Positions 54,861 to 64,000 of a stretch of 64,000 bases of DNA are shown here, one piece after another. The DNA lies in contig NC_020179.2 of the NCBI RefSeq assembly GCF_000224145.3, positions 3,313,885-3,377,884 of the forward strand, given 5' to 3'. The DNA is from Ciona intestinalis. Lineage: Eukaryota; Chordata; Ascidiacea; Phlebobranchia; Cionidae. Position 1 is the first letter of the stretch. Each line of letters starts with the position of its first letter. The position numbers were made by a program, and so were the translations under genes. A model generated the notes under the pieces. That model did no database searches and was not told the origin of the DNA. It saw only the letters and a program-made list of their open reading frames with translations.

Positions 54861-55290
54861 TGCAAATGATTGTTTTACATCATATTTGCTGAAGTATACA
54901 ACTCATAAACCGACGCATTTGGCTTATGCATATGAACAAAATTGGGCATTGAAAAAAGCACTCAAAATATGAAAGTTTTCACATGGATACTGTCTGTCTA
55001 TGAAGAGATATCCATAATCTCTGAAGATAAACGAATATTTAAAAGCACATGTCGATAATTTGACAAATAAATGGAAACAAAATTTTTCATTTGGACCAAA
55101 TTATCAGTTACAAAAAATACCAATTAATTCTACATTTCGATCATTGATTTATGTAAAACGGCAGCCTTCTATTTATTTATTGCATTTATTCTGTTGCTAC
55201 TTAAGTGTCAAAATACATATATATTCAGTTCTAAATTTTCGAAAAATAAACCTGAAAAAATGTTTGGTGAGCCCTTTTTCCGAAACAGCT
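54861..55290. other. Convergent intergenic region of the two SLC7 genes
   Basis: 430 bases shared as 3' flank by both transporter genes. It is AT-rich with poly(A)-type hexamers on both strands. No SINE or MITE insertion is seen, in contrast to the surrounding introns. Confidence 0.6.
55066..55071 (+). promoter_or_regulatory. Candidate poly(A) signal AATAAA, SLC7 gene A
   Basis: AATAAA about 205 bp after the gene A stop. A further AATAAA lies at about 55,245. On the other strand, AATAAA-type signals around 55,172 could serve gene B, so the two 3' UTRs may overlap (inference). Confidence 0.4.
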
Positions 55291-58200
55291 TTAATTTGAT
55301 ATGACGGCACTTGAATGCTTGCTGTGCGAAAAACTGTACAGAAAGTAGATAAGTAGACCTGGAGAGTACATATTATGCTTATTATATTAATGAAGTTAAA
55401 ACAAACATGTAATAAATAAATGAATAATAACTTCTATTCTATATAGGTGAGGGCCCCAGCGTGGCATGCCATTGGTCCTATATAGGATTTAGGCCAGGGT
55501 TGGCGTTATTTATATGCAAAATTAACCCTGTAATCGGTATAACACTGGTGTTCTGTTGCATACGCCCCATGTCAGCTTATGAGTTACCTATAGTATGCAA
55601 CTTTGTAAGTATTTATTTTTTGGGGAATTTTTCACTTTTTTAATTTGTGGCTGATAATTTGGATGACCCGTTAGTGACCACTGGGTTGGAGCAATTGTCG
55701 TTAGTGTGTCTTGCCTAAGGTCACATAACAAGCCCAACCCATTTTCAGGCGGGGGCTATATAAATCAGAGTGCAGAGGGCCGGATAACTCTTTAGAATTC
55801 AAATTCTAACTTACCAAGTACATTCCATATACCGAACCGCACCCAGGTCATAACATGAAGATTCAACATAAGCCATAGATTGATAACGATACTTAAGAAA
55901 GGTATGAATGGCACGAACGGGACCTGAGTATAAGAGAAAATGACAGTACGTTATATTTAAACCGTGGAGCAAACACTTTGAAAACGAAACACACAAAACT
56001 TTTAAAACTTTGAATAAATTCAATAAAAAAACACAGAACTTTTGATCAGCGCGCAAGTTTGCAACCAAGAGGTGACTGGTTCAAGGCTCGTCGCTGCTAC
56101 CGTTATGAGCGAATGTCTACTGGGGCAAGACACTTAACGAAAAGTACTACAACCCAGTAAACACTAATAGGTTGTATAAAATCAGCCATACACAAAAACA
56201 AAACTAAAAATTCCTTCCAAAATCACCTACAAAGTTTAATACATGGTAACTCATAAGCAGACACGAGGTGTATGAAACGGAACACCCGTGTTATAACACT
56301 ATCGTTGCCCCGCCACGAGAGGGTAAATAAGTTACATTCATTCACTCATACTTTCATATACTTACCTTGAACCCACTTCCTTGGGTGTTTTGTTCAAACG
56401 TGAGAATAAAACACAAGCTTAGCAGAGTACACGTTACTAAGATGATAGAGATAATAATGAACCACCAGGTTTCTGAATAACGACTCCCATACGTTAAAAG
56501 AAACATCTCCCCAGATATGAAGGCAATTGCAACAATCAAACTGTAAAAAACTACTTGGCCAGGACGGTATTTTTGAGTCCACTTAAAATATGATCCGAAC
56601 TTGGATATTAGAATTGACTCTTTCACTAATCCAGCTTCGTGGTCGTTTTTTAAGCCTTCTAAGAGCAAATTCTCCTCTTCAAAATTGCTCAACCTGGAAA
56701 AATATAATATATTTAGTAGGTTGGGGTGAGGTACTTGTCCATATTTTCATCATCTTTTATCGTCCCGTTTGGTAGAAAACCAAAAATATTCACAGAATAT
56801 CAACCCGTAGCCACACGGCTCTTTTTCAAGAAATAGCTACGGCTCTTTATTATATATTTTCTTCACCGTCTCGGGTTAAATTTAGAACACAATATTTAAG
56901 TTAATGTTTTTTTGCAAAGTTTATTCTAACCTAAAATTCATTTGCCACTCACCTTTGGTTTTCATACGGCTCATAACGTAGCCGAATCACACATATGGAC
57001 ACGAAAGTACAAGCAAAGAGTTGTCCGATCGCAAGAAATTCCACCAACTGAGAAACGCTGAAGAATATATCAAGCAGAATGACCAAACTCCCACAAACAA
57101 TAGTGCCAAAAACTGGTACCTGTATATAAAAAGTAAAATTATCGCATTCTTTACATTATTTATGAAATACAACTGGTACCTAAGAACGTGTGTTTATAAA
57201 TGAAAGAATACATATTCCTTTTTTATCCTTATGTTGCGGGACAACGACAGACGGTATAACACGGGTGTACTGTTTCATACACCTCGCGTGCCCGCTTACC
57301 GTTACCGCGTATGTAACTTTGTAGGTATTTATTTAGTGCAGTGGGGTCATTCATTTGTTAAATGGCTGACAATTTAGACAACCCATAAGTGAACATTGGG
57401 TTGGAGCAACTGCCGTTAATTGACTTGCACAAAAGCAAACACACCCACAATGTTGGCTGTAGATTCAATTTTAGTGTTTCCGTTCCGTTTTAGCACTATG
57501 TATAAATTATATGATACTGTACCTTTACAACAAGAACTGCAGTCATTATTCACCTTTGTCCTTTCGTTAACTTTATGAAATATTGGCCACAATAACCCAT
57601 CTCTTGCCATTGCAAACAAATAGCGTGGCACGACAATGAAAATAGCAATCGTGCTCGTGAATACGGACGTTGCGAGTCCAATAAACACGATGTACACGGC
57701 CCAGTTTAAACCCTTTTGCTGGAAAGCGTTCGTGAAAGGAGCTGTCACGGATATTTTGTTCCACGGAACCATCAGTGTTATTGCAATAGATGTAAGCACG
57801 TATAGGACAGTTATTATTGAAAGGGATATAAGAAGAGCCAGCGGGACATCTCTAAAAACAAAACATACAGTATAGTTTGAGGTAAGATGGTCACAGTTTT
57901 CATTTTTATCGTTTCATTTGGTAATGAACAAAACATACATGTTACTTGGTACACAACTCAAAACGTATTTAGCGTCTAGGTCTGATAAAGAGAATTTATA
58001 AGAGTATAACTATGTACACACTATACCAACATTGCCGGCGCCGTGGAAAAGTGGTTATAGCCGCCTGTCTCTATAGCCCAGAGTATACGGGTTCGAGGCT
58101 TAATAATGTTAGTGCCATTGTAGCCGTTTTTGTTTCCTTAGGCAAGACACTAAACTGCAATTGCTCCAACCCTATGGTTCCTTACGGTTTGTCCTTATTG

Positions 58201-60901
58201 TCAGCAACACATAAATTCCCCCAAATAATCACCAACAAAGTGACATACACGTAATATGGTAAGCTGGCACAAAGTGTATAAATCAGAACACCCGTGCAAA
58301 TACGACTGTCGTTGCCCGAATCATGTGAGTATAAATAAGTTCATTTGTTCATTTATTTGTACCTGCCCGGGTTAATAGATTCTTCAGTTGTGGATGCGAC
58401 GACTTCGTAGCCAACGTATGAGAAAATTAAAACTGCCGTTCCGCTAAGAACACCAGAAAACCCGTAAGGAAAAAATCCACCTTTTACTTCGGTCCAGTTG
58501 CGTATGTCTGCGTAATGCAGTCCGGCGCCTATGGAGAATGTGAATGAATGAATGAATGAATTTAACTTATTTACCCTCGCGTGGCGGGACAAGGACAGTC
58601 CTTATAACACGAATGTTCTGTTTCACACACCTCGTGCCCGCTTACGAGTTACCACGTATCTACTTTGGCTGGGTGAATATTTTTGTACTTTACGATTAAA
58701 GAGATTTATATAGTAGGGTAGGGGAAGATCGGACACCTTTAGCACATAATATCCAAATATCCTGATAGTATTTTAAACAGTTAACAACGGTCTTTGGGAG
58801 TCGAGGGGATGCGGTTTTAATATATCTTTAAATGTTCATTGTTTACTACTAAATGGGACGAGAAAATAGAATGAAAAGGTGTCCTATCTTTCCTCACCCT
58901 ACTATACGTCGTACTATATTCTGGTTTAACAATACTTACATATTATAAACAATATCACGAAAATGTTGATTGAACCCAAAACAATATTTCCCGTTGATGA
59001 TGATTTGATACCAGAAGCTACTAAACCAACACATAATATCATAAAAGCTGTTCCAATAAAGTCAGGATAACTTGCCAATATCCCACCAGGCAAGGGTACA
59101 TGTTTTTCCATGTAATTCCTGATCGTGTGGTTCGAGAATTCGTCTATTACTCTGGAAATGTAAGTCTGTTTTCACGACAATGAAAACGATGAGAAAACAA
59201 AGTAAGATGGTTTAATGTCACTCAGCGTTGCGGACAACGACAGTCGTTAGAAAAAAAATGTTGTAAATGTTGACAGCAATACAGCAGCCAGCAGTAGTTT
59301 TATAAGATTTTCTAATCATACTATTGCGGGTGTAAGTATCTTTGGGCAAGACATTTAGGCAATGCTTCAACCCAGTGGTTACTAATGGGTTATCTAGTGA
59401 ACTGCCAACTATAGAGAAAACAACCCCCCAAAATTACATTCGTGATAACCTGTAAGCTGGCACGAGGTGTATGAAACAGAACACCTGTGTTATAACGAAA
59501 TAATATAATAGTAATCATTGGGGGAAAGCAATGTCGTTTAGTGTCTTGTCCAAAGACGACTACACCTATAAGAGCACAGTGCAGCATGATAAAATTCTAC
59601 TTCTGTATGGCTTTTTTTCAGTATGGTATGGTATGGTATGCATATATAGTAGGGTGGGGGAAGATGGGACACATTACCATTCTATTTTCTTGTCCCATTT
59701 AGTAGTAAACAAAATTCAAAAAAAATATATAAAACCGTATATCTTCACGACTACCATATACACCGTTGTTAATTGCTTTAAAATACGATTAGGATATTTT
59801 TTTGAGCTAAGTTATTCTTACTCAGCTAATGCCCTCCCACCAGATGCGGCACCGACAGCATGTTCAAATGCGACGTTCCAACCAACCAGAAAACCCCATA
59901 TTTCACCCAGTGTAAAATAAGTGAACTGGTAAGCCGAACCAGTGGCCGGAATTCGGGCACAGAGTTCTAGGAAATTACATGAATAAATGTAACTTATTTA
60001 CCATCGCGTGGCGGAGCAACGACAGTGGTTATAACACGGGTGTTCTGTTTCACACGCACCTCATGCATGCTTACAAGTTACTAACGTCTGCTCAAGGACA
60101 CATACGCCCGCAATGGTAGCAGCCTCGAACCCATTACCTCTAGGTTAGAGGCAGACGCGCTAACCACTTTGTATTTTAGGTATGTATATGTACCAAAACG
60201 ACTAAGAAACATAATGGGAAAACCAAATACAAACCTGCGTAGCAAACTGCCGAAAGTCCAGATGCTATTCCTGCAAGCAAGTAGCTAATAATGACAGACG
60301 GTCCACTTGTATTGTGAATCACAGTGCCCGTAGTTACGTAAATACCAACACCGAGCATTGCGCCAAGAGATAAAGCTGTAACGTCGAATAAACGGAGACA
60401 TCTTCGCAGCTCTGGAAATTAGAACACATTTTAAATCAGCGTTTCATAAACTGGAGTAAATTTGCCACTTTGGGGTAAATTCCTCGTATTTAGGGAGTAA
60501 AAGCGTTTAAAATGATGTATAAATCTAATAAGCATCTTTGGTAAAAAATTAAAGCATACAAAAAAGTTTAAGAACCACTGTACTTTAATCACTAATAGAG
60601 TTTAGACTTTCAGGAAGTTGCATACAATTAAGTTATATTTTGCCCAAACAAATGATTGAGTTTACTGTGTACATACACTGCTGCATGCATTTTAAAAGCG
60701 CTGCCTCGTACGTAATACAAGACTTAGAAAGAACCAGTTTCCGATTTAGATTGTATTACACCCTGGTTGGTGCAGTTGCCATATGTTTAGCAATTAGTTA
60801 TAAACCTTAAACTTACGGTCTGTTGAGACTTCAGTCGAGAAACTCTTCTTTCTTACTAAAGCTGTACCGAACTTATGGAGCAAAGATTTGAGCTGCTTCA
60901 T
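55291..60901 (-). CDS. Cationic amino-acid transporter, SLC7A1-4 family (gene B)
   Basis: Ten exons join in phase: 60817..60901 (ATG 60,901), 60235..60411, 59822..59966, 58940..59151, 58363..58528, 57554..57851, 56953..57119, 56366..56693, 55815..55923 and 55291..55358, giving 584 aa. Family blocks are LGAMLGVGIYVTTGTV (TM1), ARIPATGSAYQFTYFTLGE, VGWNVAFEHAVGAA, GGFFPYGFSGVLSGTAVLIF, SYVGYEVVASTTEESINPGR, ITLMVPWNKISVTAPF, PRYLFAMARDGLLWP, FLAIGQLFACTFVSICVIRL and a CAT-type C-terminal helix pair. Exons 2-7, 9 and 10 have exactly the same lengths as in gene A (177, 145, 212, 166, 298, 167, 109, 68 nt). Only the first exon and the loop-coding exon 8 (328 against 451 nt) differ. In TM1 the GSG of gene A is GVG here. 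Predicted role: cationic or neutral amino-acid transport at the plasma membrane. Confidence 0.94.
55435..55520 (-). repeat. Repeat family C copy
   Basis: ATTCTATATAGGTGAGGGCC, GGCATGCCATTGGTCCTATA and GGATTTAGGCCAGGGTTGGC. Intron 9 of gene B, followed by a SINE. Confidence 0.65.
55535..55745 (-). mobile_element. SINE family A copy
   Basis: CACTGGTGTTCTGTTGCATA, GCCCCATGTCAGCTTATGAG, GTGACCACTGGGTTGGAGCA and GTGTCTTGCCTAAGGTCACA. The head is lost. Intron 9 of gene B. Confidence 0.78.
56045..56348 (+). mobile_element. SINE family A, full length
   Basis: Head GATCAGCGCGCAAG, GGTTCAAGGCTCGTCGCTGC, body GGGGCAAGACACTTAACG and CAACCCAGTAAACACTAATA, tail ATGGTAACTCATAAGCAGAC, CGAGGTGTATGAAACGGAAC and GTTACATTCATTCACTC. 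Intron 8 of gene B. Confidence 0.85.
56712..56835 (+). mobile_element. TIR element family B, truncated
   Basis: TAGTAGGTTGGGGTGAGGTA, CCCGTTTGGTAGAAAACCAA and CAACCCGTAGCCACACGGCT. Intron 7 of gene B. Confidence 0.6.
57205..57460 (-). mobile_element. SINE family A, near full length
   Basis: Tail GTTGCGGGACAACGACAGAC, TACACCTCGCGTGCCCGCTT, body ACATTGGGTTGGAGCAACTG, end GCAAACACACCCACAATG. Intron 6 of gene B. Confidence 0.8.
58028..58347 (+). mobile_element. SINE family A, full length
   Basis: Head GCCGTGGAAAAGTGGTTATA, CGGGTTCGAGGCTTAATAAT, body CCTTAGGCAAGACACTAAAC and CCAACCCTATGGTTCC, tail GTGACATACACGTAATATGG and GAACACCCGTGCAAATACG. Intron 5 of gene B. A family B fragment is at 57,873-57,935. 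Confidence 0.82.
58541..58665 (-). mobile_element. SINE family A tail with GAAT repeat
   Basis: It starts with GAATGAATGAATGAATGAAT, then TTACCCTCGCGTGGCGGGAC, ACACACCTCGTGCCCGCTTA and GAGTTACCACGTATCTACTT. Intron 4 of gene B. Confidence 0.8.
58707..58907 (-). mobile_element. TIR element family B
   Basis: TATAGTAGGGTAGGGGAAGA, CCTGATAGTATTTTAAACAG, TTGTTTACTACTAAATGGGA and ATCTTTCCTCACCCTACTAT. Intron 4 of gene B. Confidence 0.84.
59225..59500 (+). mobile_element. SINE family A, diverged, near full length
   Basis: ATTGCGGGTGTAAGTATCTT, GGGCAAGACATTTAGGCAAT, CAACCCAGTGGTTACTAATG, tail CACGAGGTGTATGAAACAGA. Intron 3 of gene B. Confidence 0.72.
59643..59806 (+). mobile_element. TIR element family B, right end missing
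   Basis: TATAGTAGGGTGGGGGAAGA, CATTTAGTAGTAAACAAAAT and TTTAAAATACGATTAGGATA. It ends about 16 bp short of the exon 3 boundary of gene B. A TATGG pentanucleotide repeat precedes it (59,621-59,640). Confidence 0.78.
59978..60178 (-). mobile_element. SINE family A with internal deletion
   Basis: Tail AATGTAACTTATTTACCATC, GCGTGGCGGAGCAACGACAG and CTCATGCATGCTTACAAGTT, then head CAATGGTAGCAGCCTCGAAC, CCTCTAGGTTAGAGGCAGAC and GCGCTAACCACTTTG. Intron 2 of gene B. Confidence 0.8.
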
Positions 60902-62012
60902 TGCTGCTTTGGTAGTTGCTGAGGCTAGAAGTTTTAGGCGCTTAAGAAACTAAGCCTATTTCCATTCTTATTTCATGGTGATCTAACTTTACACTGTTTC
61001 CTTTGCATATCCTGTGAGTGACCTGTTAGACAATATAGCGGTGGACTGTACTTCGATCACGTTGTTCATTGAAATACTTTACCCTAATTTAAACTAATGC
61101 ATTAAGATTGAGTATTAACTATTGAACAGTCGTGTTGCGTAACTGTAACATCTGATGCAACTTTGTTTATAATTAAGCGACAAATTTTGCGTTTTTCAGA
61201 AACTATACTCAGCCCGCCCGTTGGGCGTACTGGCGCAACTTTTCAGTGTAAAACGTTCTTTCATGTTTTTGCTTTCGCACACTTGTTTAATGCTACAAAA
61301 GCCCTGCTATGTTTTATGTTAAGAGGGCCGTAGCAGCTTTCTTATACGCGTGCTGTCCTCAAACTTTTCCGTAGCTTGATGCCGCTCGTTTCTGCGCCAA
61401 TAAAGCAAGTTGTCGACCTATAGCGTTATGAAGTTGATACGTTGAGACGAATGCGAGCTTCAATCGTTTACCGTGCGAACTACACTGTTGAAGAAAACGT
61501 CTGAAAATCTCAATACTCTGTGTATCCGGTGTGCATTTCTTGTTAGACAAACACTCTGCTGAGTTGCAGCCAAAACAACAACAGTGTTCTAGAATTTAAG
61601 GTCTGAATTTACTCCAGTCATACCAATGGCGCTTATAGATCAGTAAAGTCAAGTTACAGACGAAAACACAACTACAATTACATTTTGCGTGTTTTATCAG
61701 ACAGTATCGTTTTTGCTACAGCAATAAAGGCAAAGCGCATTTGGCGTAAAAAGATTAAAAATTATTCACCTATTTTGGGTCAAACTGTACCTAATTAGGT
61801 TTTGACCGAGAATCGTTAAAAATTCAAGCAATGTAGCGTGTAAAATCAAATGTAAAGCTGCTTAATATGGGAAAATTAAAACGTAAAAAGTGCTGTGCTG
61901 TTTAAGTGTAAATGTGCACGAAAAGGCTAAAAACATGTGCAAGATGTGGACAGAATAGCTTTGACACACTTATACCATATCCTTTAGCAAGTAATAGTTA
62001 ATCCAAGTTCTT
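60902..62012. other. Intergenic: SLC7 gene B 5' flank / M15-like gene 3' flank
   Basis: About 1.1 kb with the gene B promoter. None of the repeat families A-D is seen, unlike the neighbouring introns. The open frame at 61,359-61,550 (63 codons) shows no family similarity and is probably chance. Confidence 0.5.
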
Positions 62013-63980
62013 TTATATGTAATCACACGCGTTCTGCACAAGACGAAACTTCTGCCTGAAAAGTTGACGATCTGAGTTGTAACCATCGTCAATATGCACG
62101 GCGTCGCTCGGTGTCCAGTCGCCACCCCATCGAAGTCCAGCTCGTTTTAAATTGTTAATCAAACAGTTGGCGTAAGGGTTTCTTTGCCCTGTAGGATAAA
62201 TATAGTAGGTTGGGGAAGATGGTACAAGATTTGTTTTATTTTGTCAAAACATTCAAAAAAATTTATAATTGAAGTCTCGCGTATATAAAAGAACGATGCT
62301 AGTTGTTAAAAAATCATGTATGCTCGATAGAAATATGGACATCATGTTCTGTTATGTATATACAGTAGGGTGGCATTTGGTAGTAAACAAAGAACATTCC
62401 AAGAATTATAAAACTGTATTCTCACGACTTCCATATACACCGTTGTTAATGGTTTTAAACATGATCAGAATATTTATATATTATGTACTAAAGGTGTTCC
62501 GACTTCCCCACCCTACCATATATATATATAAACTCTACACGCATTCACATTCCAAACCTTCTAAACAAATCATGTTGCACCATCCAATAGGAGTAGCTAA
62601 ATTGAATGCAATGGCGTGCCCAATGAGGTAATTGCTGAACCTTGCAGGTCGAATGCTTCCATCCAGATTTGGCCTTCGCTTTTTGAAAGAATGTATCACA
62701 TGAACCTAAAAATACGCCATTTAGTTCTCGTCTTGTGGGGTAAGATAAGATACTGTTAGTACCTATAAAACCACTCTTTCCTAATCGGGTTTTGTATTTT
62801 CTAATCGGGTAACAGTTAATAGCGCTCTTTTGGAGTCGTCGGCATGCGGTTATTTAATTCGGTAAGTATTCTTCGTATAAACAATCAAAAAAATTTAAAT
62901 TTATAATTATTCACTTAAATAAAATCACTCACAAAGTTACATACGTAGTAATTCGTAATAGGACACGAGGTGTGTAAAACAGAACACCTGTGTTCTAACA
63001 ATCGTCCTTGCCCCGCCACGCCAGTATGAATATATAGCTTGTCCTTGCCCCGCCACGCCAGTATGAATATATATAATATAGAAAGGTGTTTACCACTACA
63101 TCGCATATGACTGCGTAACTATGGACTTGTGTCATAGATGGAACGAATTCTGGATGTACTACGATCATTCTGTCGTTCAATCCAATTACTTTCTTTGTCT
63201 TGTATTTTACCAAAGGACAATCTGAAAAATAAAGCAAGATACGTTCATTCAAATTACACAACAAAAGATTTAACCATTACTTGCTATTTGTAAATTTTAT
63301 ACAGTTATCATTCCGTACGCCTCGGTGGCCTAATGGATAAGGCATTGGCCTCCTAAGCCAAGGATTGTGGGTTCGTGTCCCACCCGAGTTGTTATGCTTA
63401 CCTTTTGTTCGCGAGATTAAATTTATCAAGTATAGCGAACGGCAAAACAAAGTTTAATTTATGTAGTTTTACGCAAATGGTGGCGACGCAAACTAAACTT
63501 TAATATTTCCCAAATTTTAGCATATCTGTTATTAATGTAATATATTACACGATCTATAAAAACTCAATTAAAAAGGTGGGAACATGCGCCTCGGTGGCCT
63601 AATGGATAAGGCATTGGCCTCCTAAGCCAAGGATTGTGGGTTCGAGTCCCACCCGAGGTGATAATTATTTTACATATTTCCAAATAAACGAAATAGTAAT
63701 TCTGTGCAATGGAATTCGCGAGGATGAGGTTTGTACGATAAAATAGAGTGAAAAGATGTCCCATCTTCCCCACCCTACTATAAAAGCTGATTACCTCCAG
63801 CTATTGGTGTAACCGGTGTGGTTGGTGGTCTCGCAGGCTCACAACATTTTCTTGAGGTTGGTCCGCCACATTTTCCAGCTACGTATTCTCCATCACACGA
63901 ATTTCCTATATTTTTACATTCTCCCTCCGATGCTGTACACAAGGCATCCCCCAGTCTCCAAACCTGTTCCGTAGCCAAAC
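62013..63980 (-). CDS. Cys-rich plus peptidase M15-like protein, 3' part
   Basis: Four exons join in phase: 63795..63980 (continuing upstream off the right edge), 63094..63221, 62558..62705 and 62013..62188 with stop. The first visible exon encodes a Cys-rich module (CTASEGECKNIGNSC, GKCGGPTSRKCCEP) and a Pro/Thr linker. Such modules precede lysozyme or peptidase domains in secreted invertebrate and fungal proteins. The next exons give a domain like the D-Ala-D-Ala peptidase M15 family found in marine invertebrates: SNYLIGHAIAFNLATPIGWC then LRWGGDWTPSDAVHIDDGYN. The expected zinc motif SxHxxGxAxD reads S-N-Y-L-I-G-H-A-I-A: the His ligand is Tyr and the Asp is Ala. Only the C-terminal VHIDD His is kept. 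Hydrolase activity is therefore doubtful. A role in binding or degrading bacterial wall peptides outside the cell is inference. Two tRNA genes lie in the intron 63222-63794. Confidence 0.75.
62201..62522 (+). mobile_element. TIR element family B, one degraded copy followed by a second
   Basis: TATAGTAGGTTGGGGAAGAT (62,201-62,290, decayed) and CAGTAGGGTGGCATTTGGTA, AAACAAAGAACATTCCAAGA, CACGACTTCCATATACACCG, CTTCCCCACCCTACCATATA (62,360-62,522). Intron of the M15-like gene. Confidence 0.65.
62930..63078 (+). mobile_element. SINE family A tail with internal 35 bp tandem duplication
   Basis: AAAGTTACATACGTAGTAAT, CACGAGGTGTGTAAAACAGA, then two copies of GTCCTTGCCCCGCCACGCCA plus GTATGAATATATA (63,003-63,037 and 63,041-63,075). 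Intron of the M15-like gene. Confidence 0.72.
63319..63391 (+). tRNA. Degenerate tRNA-Arg(CCT) copy, possible pseudogene
   Basis: 73 nt, identical to the copy at 63,588 except for two substitutions. The T-loop reads TTCGTGT instead of TTCGAGT, which changes the invariant A58 and breaks the pol III B box. The 3' acceptor strand reads CCGAGTT instead of CCGAGGT, so C2 no longer pairs with position 71. The anticodon loop CTCCTAA is intact. A T4 run follows at about 63,404. It probably gives little or no functional tRNA. Confidence 0.85.
63588..63660 (+). tRNA. tRNA-Arg(CCT)
   Basis: 73 nt cloverleaf. Acceptor GCCTCGG pairs with CCGAGGT (G1-U72 wobble, as in the vertebrate gene) with discriminator G. 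The D-arm is GGCCTAATGGATAAGGC, the anticodon stem TTGGC/GCCAA, the anticodon loop CTCCTAA (anticodon CCT, reads AGG) and the T-arm GTGGG-TTCGAGT-CCCAC. Internal A and B boxes are intact and a TTTT terminator follows at about 63,672. There is no intron. It lies inside an intron of the M15-like gene, on the opposite strand. Confidence 0.97.
63712..63783 (-). mobile_element. TIR element family B, right half only
   Basis: CGCGAGGATGAGGTTTGTAC, AAATAGAGTGAAAAGATGTC and CCATCTTCCCCACCCTACTA. It ends about 12 bp from the exon boundary of the M15-like gene. Confidence 0.75.
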
Positions 63981-64000
63981 CTGCGAAACAACATACGAGA

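Noticed and set aside
61359..61550. 63-codon minus-strand frame in the gene B upstream region
   Set aside because: No recognisable motif, no exon-like boundaries, single short frame; probably chance.
63319..63660. AGG decoding as glycine, as in ascidian mitochondria
   Set aside because: The sequence is nuclear with intron-bearing genes; the tRNA matches eukaryotic nuclear tRNA-Arg(CCT) in sequence and G1-U72 pairing.
19455..63783. CRISPR-like or regulatory meaning of the regularly recurring GTAGGGTGGGGGAAGATGGG motif
   Set aside because: Each occurrence is the end of a ~200 bp element with inverted termini and TA flanks, so it is a dispersed MITE, not an array.

Overview
The window looks like nuclear DNA of an ascidian tunicate, most probably a Ciona species. 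This is an inference from AT-rich sequence, compact genes with many short GT-AG introns, deuterostome-type orthologues, and dense short interspersed repeats (a composite tRNA-headed SINE and a ~200 bp TIR element) of the kind known from Ciona. I could run no database search. Gene names rest on recognising protein families from translated exons, and exon junctions were checked by reading-phase continuity.

Layout. From 1 to 46,850 nine genes all lie on the minus strand: the 5' part of CCDC22 (1-1765), intronless PNISR (2366-4477), SDCBP/syntenin (5803-8993, 8 exons), three tandem intronless serine racemase genes (9867-14776) with a relic of a fourth copy at about 13,360-13,457, THOC2 (15,649-32,756, 38 exons), intronless hydroxypyruvate isomerase HYI (33,286-34,065) and CCDC158 (34,952-46,850, 25 exons). 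From 48,104 to 60,901 two cationic amino-acid transporter genes (SLC7A1-4 type) face each other tail to tail. They have ten exons each, all nine intron positions match, and eight of the ten coding exons are the same length, so they are an inverted duplication. From 62,013 to the right edge lies the 3' part of a minus-strand gene for a Cys-rich plus peptidase-M15-like protein. One intact and one degenerate tRNA-Arg(CCT) gene sit on the opposite strand inside one of its introns.

The genes are mostly unrelated housekeeping functions: RNA processing and export (PNISR, THOC2), vesicle and scaffold biology (CCDC22, syntenin), coiled-coil (CCDC158), serine and hydroxypyruvate metabolism (SRR x3, HYI) and amino-acid import (SLC7 x2). 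No operon, CRISPR, phage or large autonomous transposon is visible. The most interesting signals are the stepwise loss of the metal-site residues across the three serine racemase paralogues, the relic fourth copy, the M15-like protein whose zinc motif is degraded, a duplicated splice acceptor in THOC2, the mirror-image transporter pair with a repeat in nearly every intron, and several short inverted-repeat families.
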